NCBI GenBank assembly: GCA_002319075.1
Contig: NVQB01000001.1
Span: 1,116,001-1,180,000, forward strand
Length of the DNA stretch: 64,000 nt
Direction of reading: 5' to 3'
From: Sphingobacteriaceae bacterium
Lineage (GTDB): Bacteria > Bacteroidota > Bacteroidia > B-17B0 > Aurantibacillaceae
A program made the position numbers and the translations under genes. Every line of letters begins with the position of its first letter. Position 1 is the stretch's first letter. Below, in pieces: positions 17,267 to 25,294 of the stretch. The notes under the pieces were generated by a model. The model did not search any database. It was not told the DNA's origin and saw only the letters and a program-made list of their open reading frames with translations.

Positions 17267-18721
17267 TTGAACCTAAAAGTGAAATCCATTTTAATACATA
17301 TTTACATGACTTGCTTGTTTCTTTTAGTGTGCACTTCAGCGGGACTTGCACAGCTAAACCTTATAAGCGAAGAATGGAAAAAAGATCCTGATCTAAAAGG
17401 CGCTTCTATAGGTTTTTGCGTAATGAACGCGGCAACATCGGAAATACTGGCGGAATTTAACTCTACACAACTACTGACACCTGCAAGCACTTTAAAAATT
17501 GTTACTACAGCTGCGGCCCTCGATTTATTAGGTTCAAGCTACCATTACGACACCCAATTATATTACACGGGAGATTTTGACAAAACAACAGGCGTACTAA
17601 ATGGCGATATCATTATTGCCGGTAGCGGCGATCCTACTTTACAATCAGATAATTTTACTAAGGATAATAGCCTGGTTACGGATAAGTGGGCAAAGATTCT
17701 GAAGTCGAAAGGATTAAAAGAAATAAAAGGAACTATTATTGGCGACGCTTCGTACTTCGAGAGAAAAATCCCTTCTAATTGGATCTGGGAAGACATCAGT
17801 AATTATTTTGGCGCTGTACCATGCGGACTCTCTTACAACGACAATAAATTTAAAGTCCTCTACAACACTAAAGAACCGGGAAGCTTAGTGTTAGTATCAG
17901 GTTACAATCCTACTTATTTAAGTAATACCATCACACTCAATTCAGATGTTATTGCGCGAGGCAGCGAAGACCAAGCATATGCTTACGGTGATCCATTCTC
18001 GTTTACAAAAGAAATTCATGGAACACTTCCTGCTTACAAAACAAATTATGAAATTGAATTAGCACTACCCGATCCGGCATTGTTATGCGCAGAAAATCTC
18101 TTTACATCCCTCACCCAGTCCGGCATAAAATGCCAAGCAGGTTCGGCACGCTCGAATTATAAAAAAATGGAAGTCCAAAATCCACGCAAACTTGTTTATA
18201 CGCATAGCTCTCCAACACTTGACCGCATCGTTTATTTCACTAATATAACAAGTAACAATCTTTACTGTGAAACGCTTCTGAAAACACTTGGTAAGGGGCG
18301 ATCGGATGCAGGATTAAAAGCCGTAAAAAAATATTGGTTACAACGCGGGCTCGATTCAAATGAAATCTATCTCGAGGATGCCAGCGGGCTTTCCCGAATA
18401 AATGCTATCACTCCGCATTATCAAGCAAGCCTTCTTTCAAAAGTTTATAAAGACAGTACACTTTACAAACACTTTAATGCGTCGTTGCCTGTAGCCGGCA
18501 AACAAGGCAGCATGAGTAGTCTGGGTAAGGGTAAATTTATCGAAGGGAATATGCGCGCGAAGACAGGTTATCTCACGCGCGCGCGCGCCTACTGCGGCTA
18601 TGTAAAAACAAAATCCGGAAAAGAGCTGGCATTTTCAGTGATCTTCAATAATTATAATTGTTCGGCCCGTGAGGCAAAATTAAAAATGGAAAAATTTTTG
18701 GTAGCATTAGCTGAACTTTAG
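17267..18721 (+). CDS. dacB: D-alanyl-D-alanine carboxypeptidase/endopeptidase, PBP4 (S13 family)
   Basis: 484 residues. It has the three penicillin-binding motifs: S74-T-L-K77, S189-Y-N191 and K432-T-G. The long insert between the first and second motifs is typical of class C PBP4. A signal peptide ends near residue 29 (GLAQ). The start is TTG at 17267, 2 bp after the helicase stop. It is preferred over the ATG at 17306 because it gives the lysine-containing N-region a signal peptide needs. The enzyme trims or cuts peptidoglycan cross-links in the periplasm. Just after KTG the gene has an alternating CG run (18576-18588) encoding TRARAY. Confidence 0.9.
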   Translation: MNLKVKSILIHIYMTCLFLLVCTSAGLAQLNLISEEWKKDPDLKGASIGFCVMNAATSEILAEFNSTQLLTPASTLKIVTTAAALDLLGSSYHYDTQLYYTGDFDKTTGVLNGDIIIAGSGDPTLQSDNFTKDNSLVTDKWAKILKSKGLKEIKGTIIGDASYFERKIPSNWIWEDISNYFGAVPCGLSYNDNKFKVLYNTKEPGSLVLVSGYNPTYLSNTITLNSDVIARGSEDQAYAYGDPFSFTKEIHGTLPAYKTNYEIELALPDPALLCAENLFTSLTQSGIKCQAGSARSNYKKMEVQNPRKLVYTHSSPTLDRIVYFTNITSNNLYCETLLKTLGKGRSDAGLKAVKKYWLQRGLDSNEIYLEDASGLSRINAITPHYQASLLSKVYKDSTLYKHFNASLPVAGKQGSMSSLGKGKFIEGNMRAKTGYLTRARAYCGYVKTKSGKELAFSVIFNNYNCSAREAKLKMEKFLVALAEL

Positions 18722-18784
18722 ACGAGAAGAATGCGATTTCTCATCCACTTCAAAATATATTAACTTTACAAAAAAGTTTAAACC

Positions 18785-20125
18785 GTGAGTTACTTAATAA
18801 AAAAAGCCACCCTTGTAAACGAAGACGAAATAGGGGTTTACGATGTTTTAGTTGAAGGGCAAATCATTACCCGTATCGACAGAGAAATAGAAAACACCGG
18901 AAATTTTAAGGAAATAAATGCAGAAGGGTTGTTATTACTACCCGGTGCCATCGATGACCAGGTGCATTTTCGCGAACCCGGTTTAACGCATAAAGGCGAA
19001 ATTTACACAGAAGCAAAAGCAGCTGTAGCTGGAGGTGTAACTTCGTATATGGAAATGCCTAATACCGTACCTCAGGCCACAACTATTGAAGAGTTGGAAA
19101 AAAAATACACACGCGCCGCTCAGTGTTCCCTTGCAAATTATTCTTTTTTCATGGGCGGTACCAATCATAATCTGGAGGAAGCGTTAAAAGTTGATTATTC
19201 TAAAGTATGTGGGTTAAAAATCTTTATGGGTTCTTCCACCGGCGATATGCTTGTGGATCATCAACCGGTACTCGAAGGATTTTTCTCAAAAATAAAAGCG
19301 CTTATAGCTACGCATTGTGAATTTGATCCGATGATCAAAGAAAACCAGGCACGCATCGTGGCAGAGTACGGAGAGGATATACCTGCGTATTTTCATCCGG
19401 TGATCCGCAATGATGAAGCTTGTTACAAATCTTCCTCCATGGCCGTTGAGCTTGCAAAAAAACATAACACACGTTTGCACATTCTTCATATCTCGTCTGC
19501 AAAAGAATTAAGTTTATTCACGAATAAAATTCCCCTGAAGGAAAAGCGTATTACTGCCGAAGCCTGCATTCATCATTTGTGGTTTAGTGATGACGATTAC
19601 GCTGCTAAAGGAAATTTCATCAAATGGAATCCTTCCGTAAAAACGGCTTACGATCGTGCGAAAATTTTCGAAGCAGTACTTAACGATACTATCGATGTAA
19701 TTGCTACAGATCACGCGCCTCACACTCTTGAAGAAAAAAATCAAACCTATTTAAAGGCTCCAAGTGGTGGCCCCCTTGTGCAACATAGTATTTTGGCTAT
19801 GATGGACTTTTATCACGCTAAAAAAATCAGTCTTGAAAAAATAGTTCGTAAAATGAGTCACAATGTGGCGGATCTTTTCAGAATCGAAAATCGCGGATAC
19901 ATTCGTGAAGGCTATTTTGCGGATCTGGTATTGGTGAATCCTAAAAAAAAGACCACTGTAACAAAAGAAAATATTCTCTACAAATGTGGCTGGAGCCCAT
20001 TTGAAGGCCATACTTTTAACAGTAGCATTGCCAAAACATTTGTTAACGGACATCTCGTTTACGACGAAGGTAAATTTGATGAATCGCAGTTTGGAAGCAG
20101 AATGAGCTTTAAATTGGATGTCTAA
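18785..20125 (+). CDS. pyrC: dihydroorotase
   Basis: 446 residues, an amidohydrolase-fold dihydroorotase for pyrimidine synthesis. Motifs: LLPGAIDDQVHFREPGLTHK, GVTSYMEMPNT, KIFMGSSTGDMLVD, LHILHISSAKE and ATDHAPHTLEEK. The first metal-binding His of the usual HxH pair is Gln here (D-D-Q-V-H). I recall the same DDQVHFREPG sequence from other Bacteroidota dihydroorotases, so this is probably a subfamily trait. The start is GTG at 18785. A -7-like TAACTTTA (18761-18768) with TTTC about 20 bp further upstream gives it its own promoter. An allantoinase is the alternative, but the FMGSSTG pattern favours dihydroorotase. Confidence 0.85.
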   Translation: MSYLIKKATLVNEDEIGVYDVLVEGQIITRIDREIENTGNFKEINAEGLLLLPGAIDDQVHFREPGLTHKGEIYTEAKAAVAGGVTSYMEMPNTVPQATTIEELEKKYTRAAQCSLANYSFFMGGTNHNLEEALKVDYSKVCGLKIFMGSSTGDMLVDHQPVLEGFFSKIKALIATHCEFDPMIKENQARIVAEYGEDIPAYFHPVIRNDEACYKSSSMAVELAKKHNTRLHILHISSAKELSLFTNKIPLKEKRITAEACIHHLWFSDDDYAAKGNFIKWNPSVKTAYDRAKIFEAVLNDTIDVIATDHAPHTLEEKNQTYLKAPSGGPLVQHSILAMMDFYHAKKISLEKIVRKMSHNVADLFRIENRGYIREGYFADLVLVNPKKKTTVTKENILYKCGWSPFEGHTFNSSIAKTFVNGHLVYDEGKFDESQFGSRMSFKLDV

Positions 20126-20138
20126 GTCCATTTTAACT

Positions 20139-20240
20139 CAAATTTCGCTGATTTAGTTGATTTTCTTCAATAATTCGGCTTATCCTCTCTCCTAAGATCT
20201 GTAGATCGGATAGCTGCTATCTGCGAAATCTGTGGCTGAC
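20139..20240. repeat. degenerate inverted repeat in the pyrC-C45 gap
   Basis: CAAATTTCGCTGATTTAG (20139-20156) and the reverse complement of the stretch around 20218-20235 (CAGATTTCGCAGAT) match at 11 of 13 core positions. A perfect GATAGCTGCTATC palindrome (20209-20221) lies between. Such TTTCGCAGAT-like tracts occur as scattered intergenic repeats in Bacteroidota genomes, as I recall. No coding potential is seen in the 190-bp gap. A -7 element TATATTTG (20269-20276) follows, serving the next gene. Confidence 0.35.
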
Positions 20241-20316
20241 ATAAGGTCGGAAATGCCCATAGAATGCGTATATTTGCAGGCTAATTTATGAGCTGGAAAC
20301 TGCTCTGCTATTAAAC

Positions 20317-22020
20317 ATGAACAAAACGCCGGGCAGGTTATTAAAGATCACTAAAAGGACATTTGGAATTCTTCTTGTACTCGTGTTTATTTTTGTGATC
20401 TATTTTATCAGCGCAATTTATCAACCCCTTCCTAAAATAGCAGAGACTTCTCTTCAAAACACAGAAGTAAAGGTTATCTCACCTGACTTTAGAACTCTTG
20501 GAAACAATTGGCTTCGCAAAAGCGAGTCTGGTTTGTACGAAATGTATCTTGAAGGGGATGGCTTTGAGCGCGGTGTTGTGAATGGTAAATTAACGAAAGA
20601 TCTTGCTGAGTGGCAGGAAACAGTTTTTATTAAACAAATCAGGGAGCTGGTTCCATCTGAAAATTACCTCAACTTTTTAAAATATTTTGTTGCCTATTTT
20701 AACCGCAACATGCCAGATCATATTAGCAAAGAATATTTGGATGAAATTTACGGCGTGTCCTTAAGCGCGTCTGATAAATACGACCGCCTGGCTCCTAAAT
20801 ATTACAGAATCCTAAATTACCACAGTGCTCACGATATCGGTCATGCGCTGCAGGACAAAAACATGGCAGTGGGCTGCACCTCTTTTGGCGTTTGGAACAA
20901 TAGAACCTCAGACGGAAAAATGCTCCTGGGGAGAAATTTCGATTTTTTTGCGGGAGATGATTTTGCGAAAAATAAAATTGTGTGTTTTACAAAACCTGCA
21001 AAAGGCTATAAATTTATGTATGTAACCTGGGCGGGTTTCACAGGAGTGGTATCCGGAATGAATGATAAAGGATTAACCGTAACTATTAACGCTTCTAAAT
21101 CTGATATTCCGAATAGTGCCGCAACACCCATTTCTTTATTGGCAAAAGAAATTTTACAGTACGCCAAAACAATCGACGAAGCTTATAAAATTGCTCAGGA
21201 AAGAAAAACATTTGTATCGGAATCTATCCTGATTGGATCATCGCTTGATAAGAGCGCGGCACTTATTGAAAAAACACCTAGTAAGATCGATCTCTATACC
21301 GAAAATGGCGAAGAGCTTATTTGTTCGAATCATTATCGCGGAGGCTTGTTTGAGAAAGATGCTATTAATAACAAAAACAAAATAGAAAGCTCTTCGCTGT
21401 ACAGAAATTTCCGAATGCAACAATTGTTGAGTAGAACAAAACGCTTTAACCCCGAAGAGGTTGCAAAGGTTTTGCGTGATCAAAATGGTTTGAATGATCG
21501 TGCTATAGGCTTAACAAATGAAAAAGGAATTAATCAACTTATAGCTCATCATTCCATTATTTTTAAACCGGAAGAAGGCCTTGTCTGGGTTTCTACAACT
21601 CCTTATCAGTTGGGAAAGTATATTTGTTACGATCTTACTAAAGTATTTAACGAAGCTCCAGGGATGTCTGTCAGTAAGGAAATACAAGACAGTTCTAAAG
21701 TCATTGCCGCCGATCCCTTCCTTAGTTCTAATGATTACCAGAAGTTTTTGCTTTTTAAGCGCTTAAAGTCTTACATCCAATATTGCACCAAAAGTGCTTA
21801 CGATTTAAAAGTGGCAGACTCGTTTATTAACGCGTTTGTAAGTTCTAATCCAAACAGTTATTTCACTTACTGGATTATTGGAGATTATTATACGAAAGAA
21901 AAAAATTACGCAGAAGCAAATCGTTATTACCAGGAGGCTTTAACGAAAGAAGTAGCCACCCAGAAAGAAGCGGCTGCAATTAAAGACCGTCTTGTTTCAC
22001 TTGAAAAGAAAAAATCGTAA
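20317..22020 (+). CDS. C45-family autoproteolytic acyltransferase/hydrolase (Ntn fold), membrane-anchored
   Basis: 567 residues. One membrane segment (about 14-34) precedes a C45/acyl-CoA:6-APA acyltransferase-like Ntn-hydrolase domain. The expected autocatalytic site is G186-C187 in VGCTSFGVWNN, with GKMLLGRNFDF after it. The C-terminal 80 residues look helical and TPR-like (YFTYWIIGDYYTKEKNYAEANRYYQEAL). Family members cleave themselves to expose Cys and then make or break amide or ester bonds. The stop overlaps by 1 bp the ATG of a PaaK-like ligase, followed by an acyltransferase, so the three form one operon from a TATATTTG promoter. An acyl-transfer or hydrolysis step in pigment lipid assembly is inferred from this setting. 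The true substrate is unknown. Confidence 0.75.
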   Translation: MNKTPGRLLKITKRTFGILLVLVFIFVIYFISAIYQPLPKIAETSLQNTEVKVISPDFRTLGNNWLRKSESGLYEMYLEGDGFERGVVNGKLTKDLAEWQETVFIKQIRELVPSENYLNFLKYFVAYFNRNMPDHISKEYLDEIYGVSLSASDKYDRLAPKYYRILNYHSAHDIGHALQDKNMAVGCTSFGVWNNRTSDGKMLLGRNFDFFAGDDFAKNKIVCFTKPAKGYKFMYVTWAGFTGVVSGMNDKGLTVTINASKSDIPNSAATPISLLAKEILQYAKTIDEAYKIAQERKTFVSESILIGSSLDKSAALIEKTPSKIDLYTENGEELICSNHYRGGLFEKDAINNKNKIESSSLYRNFRMQQLLSRTKRFNPEEVAKVLRDQNGLNDRAIGLTNEKGINQLIAHHSIIFKPEEGLVWVSTTPYQLGKYICYDLTKVFNEAPGMSVSKEIQDSSKVIAADPFLSSNDYQKFLLFKRLKSYIQYCTKSAYDLKVADSFINAFVSSNPNSYFTYWIIGDYYTKEKNYAEANRYYQEALTKEVATQKEAAAIKDRLVSLEKKKS

Positions 22021-23294
22021 TGGCCGGAACAGAAACAACCCATACAGGTTTAAAAGATTTGTTACGTTATGTGGCCATGCGTTCACCTTTCTACCAAAAA
22101 CTTTTCGAAAAAAATAAAATTCTTATTCAGGATATAAATACTCCCGAAGATCTGAAGAACATTCCCTTCACTGAAAAAGAAGATCTGCAGAACTTCACAA
22201 ATGAATTTATTTGTGTTCCGAAACATAAGCTGATTGACTACGTTACAACCTCTGGAACCACCGGGAAGCCTGTTACATTAGCTCTTACAGATGCCGATCT
22301 GGAACGGCTCGCATTGAACGAATACAACTCTTTTAAGACGGCTGGTATTGGTGAAGAAGATATTATTCAACTAATGACCACCGTAGATCGTCGTTTTATG
22401 GCCGGCCTCGCCTATTTTTTGGGCGCCCGTAAATTGGGAGCGGGAATTGTGCGCGTGGGGAATGGTTTACCAGAGCTTCAATGGGACACTATCAGCAATA
22501 TTGAACCAACAGTTATTATCTGTGTGCCTTCGTTTGTGCTGCATTTGATCGCTTATGCGGAAGCGAATAACATTGATTACAAAAAGTCTTCTATAAAAAA
22601 AATCATTTGCATAGGAGAAGCTATCCGTAATTCGGATTTTACACTGAATACTCTCGGAAAAAAAATTACGCAAAAATGGGATGTTTCACTTTACTCGACT
22701 TATGCTTCAAGCGAAATGGCAACAGCTTTTACAGAATGTGAAGCTTTTAGAGGCGGGCATTTGCAGAGTGATTTATTGATTTCAGAGATAATTGATGAAA
22801 ACGGCAATCCTGCCAAAGCAGGTGAAGCTGGCGAGCTCGTAATTACTACATTAGGCGTGGAAGGAATGCCGCTGATCCGTTTTAAGACCGGAGACATGTG
22901 CATTGCTCATACTGAAATTTGCAGCTGTGGAAGAGAAAGCCTGAGATTGAGCCCGGTATTGGGACGAAAAAAGCAAATGATCAAATACAAGGGAACAAGT
23001 TTGTATCCCAATGCCATTTACGATATTTTAGAAACCATCGACCAGGTAAAAAATTACCAGGTTGAAGTGAGCACAAATAGCAATGGCACAGATGAGATAC
23101 AAATTCACTTGGGCGTGAATGAAAAAACAAAAATTAAGGAAGAGGATATACTAAATACTTTTCGGGCCAAATTACGAGTAGCCCCCCGGTTGAATTTCTT
23201 AAGCCCAGAAGAAGTCAATCAACTACTTCAACCCAAGAACAGCAGAAAACCTATAAAATTTATTGACAGGAGAGAACACAACACATTACTATGA
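22020..23294 (+). CDS. phenylacetate-CoA ligase (PaaK)-like adenylate-forming enzyme
   Basis: 424 residues, the length of PaaK and coenzyme F390 synthetase-type ligases. Motifs: the phosphate-binding loop TTSGTTGKPV (about 76-85), YSTYASSEMATAF (the A5-like region), LIRFKTGDMC and GRKKQMIKYKGTSLYPNAI (C-terminal hinge). A CSCGRES segment near residue 300 may be metal-binding, as in relatives. It activates an aryl or acyl acid as an adenylate and passes it to CoA or a carrier protein. Next to a C45 enzyme and an acyltransferase, and 8 kb from a tyrosine ammonia-lyase, a 4-hydroxycinnamate or fatty-acid substrate is plausible. There are no phenylacetate-degradation genes here. It overlaps the next gene by 4 bp. 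Confidence 0.8.
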   Translation: MAGTETTHTGLKDLLRYVAMRSPFYQKLFEKNKILIQDINTPEDLKNIPFTEKEDLQNFTNEFICVPKHKLIDYVTTSGTTGKPVTLALTDADLERLALNEYNSFKTAGIGEEDIIQLMTTVDRRFMAGLAYFLGARKLGAGIVRVGNGLPELQWDTISNIEPTVIICVPSFVLHLIAYAEANNIDYKKSSIKKIICIGEAIRNSDFTLNTLGKKITQKWDVSLYSTYASSEMATAFTECEAFRGGHLQSDLLISEIIDENGNPAKAGEAGELVITTLGVEGMPLIRFKTGDMCIAHTEICSCGRESLRLSPVLGRKKQMIKYKGTSLYPNAIYDILETIDQVKNYQVEVSTNSNGTDEIQIHLGVNEKTKIKEEDILNTFRAKLRVAPRLNFLSPEEVNQLLQPKNSRKPIKFIDRREHNTLL

Positions 23295-24466
23295 TTGAAC
23301 AAAAAAGGAGCGATTTTGCGCAGGAAATTGATTTCGAGGACATCCGGGTTTTTTATGACGAAGAGGTAAACGAGGTTACTAAAAAATTAATTCACGATCC
23401 GGTTTTTATGCCGATGATAAATTATCTGTGGCCGGATATGACTTTTGAAGAAGTTAAGGAGAAAGCAGAACGTGTGCAAAGTAACAGAGACTTTCAACTC
23501 GAATTTATGCACGGTGCTATTCGCCGGATAATCGAAATGAGCTCTACAGGCCTTACGAGCAGTGGTTTTGAACAGCTGGATCCAAACAAGGGCTATCTTT
23601 TTGTAGGAAATCATCGCGACATTTTATTAGACGCGGCCATCCTGCAGGTGCTTTTGGTAGAACATGGCATGCCCACTTCAGAAATTACCTTTGGAAGTAA
23701 TTTAAAAGAAAAAGGCTTTGTAACTGACTTTGGCAAATTGAACCGTATGTTCACGGTTCAGCGCGAAGGAACCAGCAAAGAGCTTTACGAAATTTCAAAA
23801 AAATTATCGGCTTATATTCGTCACACCATCGTTGACAAAGTTGTTTCTGTTTGGATTGCTCAACGCAATGGCCGGACAAAAGATGGTCACGATACAACTC
23901 AGAGCGGGCTTTTAAAAATGCTGAACATCAGCGGCAAAAAAAGTTTTTCTGAAAATTTTGCCCAGCTGGCAATTGTTCCTATTACGATCTCTTATGAATA
24001 CGAACCCTGCGATCATTTGAAAGTTCAGGAACTTTATTTATCCAGTCTGCATACCAAGTATACTAAAGCCCAGGGAGAAGACCTCAACAGTATTGTTACC
24101 GGCATTAAACAATTTAAGGGAAGAATTCATATGAGTGTGGGTACTCCTATTGAAGAAAAAGAATACCAGTACATTGATAAAATCATTAACGAGAATGATA
24201 AAATCAAAGCTTTAACAGCTATGATAGACAAGCGCATTCACCATGATTACAAGCTTTACCCCGTTAATCACATTGCATGCGACATACTTCACGAAACCAA
24301 CTTATTTGAATCGTTTTACAGCGAAGAGGAAAAAAATAATTTCATTAAATACATGGAAGAAAAAATTTCGCTTATTGAAGGCGAGAAAGATGTTCTTCGA
24401 AACTTGTTTTTAAAGATGTATGCTCAGCCAACCATAAATAAAATTCATCTGAACGAGAATAATTAA
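23291..24466 (+). CDS. 1-acyl-glycerol-3-phosphate-type acyltransferase (PlsB/PlsC superfamily)
   Basis: 391 residues. The acyltransferase block I is NHRDILLDAAIL (about 108-119), which satisfies H-x4-D with L-L between. Block II/III-like parts are FTVQREG and VSVWIAQRNGRTKDG, and block IV is LAIVPITISYEYEPCD. The protein is longer than PlsC (about 240) and resembles the PlsB-type soluble acyltransferases annotated as glycerol acyltransferases in Bacteroidota. It is the last gene of the C45-ligase-acyltransferase operon (4-bp overlap with the ligase) and is followed by a strong terminator. It may act on a pigment-linked or aminolipid acyl group rather than on bulk phospholipid; this is inference. 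Confidence 0.8.
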   Translation: MIEQKRSDFAQEIDFEDIRVFYDEEVNEVTKKLIHDPVFMPMINYLWPDMTFEEVKEKAERVQSNRDFQLEFMHGAIRRIIEMSSTGLTSSGFEQLDPNKGYLFVGNHRDILLDAAILQVLLVEHGMPTSEITFGSNLKEKGFVTDFGKLNRMFTVQREGTSKELYEISKKLSAYIRHTIVDKVVSVWIAQRNGRTKDGHDTTQSGLLKMLNISGKKSFSENFAQLAIVPITISYEYEPCDHLKVQELYLSSLHTKYTKAQGEDLNSIVTGIKQFKGRIHMSVGTPIEEKEYQYIDKIINENDKIKALTAMIDKRIHHDYKLYPVNHIACDILHETNLFESFYSEEEKNNFIKYMEEKISLIEGEKDVLRNLFLKMYAQPTINKIHLNENN

Positions 24467-24471
24467 AAAAT

Positions 24472-24510
24472 AAAAGCCGTCTCAATAACCACCAGGACGG
24501 CTTTTTTTTT
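24472..24510 (+). terminator. Rho-independent terminator of the C45-ligase-acyltransferase operon
   Basis: AAAAGCCGTC (24472-24481) pairs with GACGGCTTTT (24496-24505) around a 14-nt loop, followed by more T. It is 6 bp past the acyltransferase stop codon. Confidence 0.9.
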
Positions 24511-24565
24511 AAACCATGCTTTATATGCTGGTACTTTAAATTTAGATTATATATTCCAGTCACCT

Positions 24566-24596
24566 TTTGTGATTCAAAAAATAGAGTCTATATTTA
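24566..24596 (+). promoter_or_regulatory. promoter of the 24625 gene
   Basis: A -33 TTTG (24566-24569), a 19-bp spacer, and a -7 TATATTTA (24589-24596): a near-ideal Bacteroidota primary sigma promoter. Confidence 0.7.
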
Positions 24597-24624
24597 TCTC
24601 ATATTTAATCTCAAACCATCAACT

Positions 24625-25233
24625 ATGAAAAAATTAAAATTAGCTTTATCAGCGTTTATTTTGCTTGCATCATTTGTAACCAGCCAGGCTCAAGTTAGGC
24701 TTGAAAGTGGCGATTTAGCTCCGCTAAAAGGAGTTACAAAAGTAAATATTGTTTATGATTATTCTAAAATGGCAGTTGGCGGTTATGCTACTGAACAAGA
24801 ATACATAAACAAAAAGATGGACGACTATAAAAAAGAGCCTGAAAAACAGACTAAATGGAAAGATGGTTGGTTTGGTGCCCGTAAAGCACGTTATGAGCCG
24901 AAGTTTGAAGAGTTGTTTAACTCTGTTGGTTCTAAAACAGGTATTATGGGAGTAAACAATGCAACAGACGGTCCGGTAACATTAAAAGTTGAAACAACAT
25001 TTACTGAGCCAGGTTTTAACGCAGGAGTTGTTAGAAAATCTGCTTCATTAGACTTTAAATGTACTTTCTCTAAGGACGGAAAAGATTTTGCAACCTATAC
25101 GATCAGGAATGTACCCGGCGGAACTGCTATGGGATATGATTTTGATGCGGGCTCCCGTATCGCAGAAAGCTATGCTAAAGCAGCAAAAATGTTAATGAAA
25201 GACGTAAACAAGCGTTTGAAAAAAATTAAATAA
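24625..25233 (+). CDS. secreted protein of unknown function
   Basis: 202 residues with a clear signal peptide (KKLKLALSAFILLASF, ending SQAQ at about 23). The mature part is basic and lysine-rich. It starts with a strand-rich segment (VRLESGDLAPLKGVTKVNIVYDYSKMAVGGY) and ends in an amphipathic helix (IAESYAKAAKMLMKDVNKRLKKIK). It has no cysteines for anchoring except one in DFKCTF. It resembles the small periplasmic, DUF4136/LPS-assembly-like proteins only in general shape, so I do not assign a family. It stands alone between its own promoter and a two-way terminator. Confidence 0.65.
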   Translation: MKKLKLALSAFILLASFVTSQAQVRLESGDLAPLKGVTKVNIVYDYSKMAVGGYATEQEYINKKMDDYKKEPEKQTKWKDGWFGARKARYEPKFEELFNSVGSKTGIMGVNNATDGPVTLKVETTFTEPGFNAGVVRKSASLDFKCTFSKDGKDFATYTIRNVPGGTAMGYDFDAGSRIAESYAKAAKMLMKDVNKRLKKIK

Positions 25234-25249
25234 AATTCAGTTTGCATAA

Positions 25250-25280
25250 AAAAAGCCGGACAAGTTGCTCCGGCTTTTTT
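25250..25280. terminator. bidirectional terminator between convergent genes
   Basis: AAAAAGCCGGA (25250-25260), 8-nt loop, TCCGGCTTTTT (25269-25279). A-runs on one side and T-runs on the other let it end both the plus-strand 24625 gene and the minus-strand 25295 gene. Confidence 0.9.
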
Positions 25281-25294
25281 GTTTGCTATCAGTA

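Noticed and set aside
18761-18768. Separate promoter feature for pyrC
   Set aside because: The -7 match is imperfect and the -33 is only TTTC; mentioned in the gene entry instead.
19751-20131. 126-residue minus-strand ORF opposite pyrC
   Set aside because: Antisense to the conserved C-terminal part of dihydroorotase; Phe/His-rich shadow.
22020-23294. Phenylacetate catabolism
   Set aside because: No paa oxygenase or beta-oxidation genes are nearby; the ligase sits with acyltransferases.
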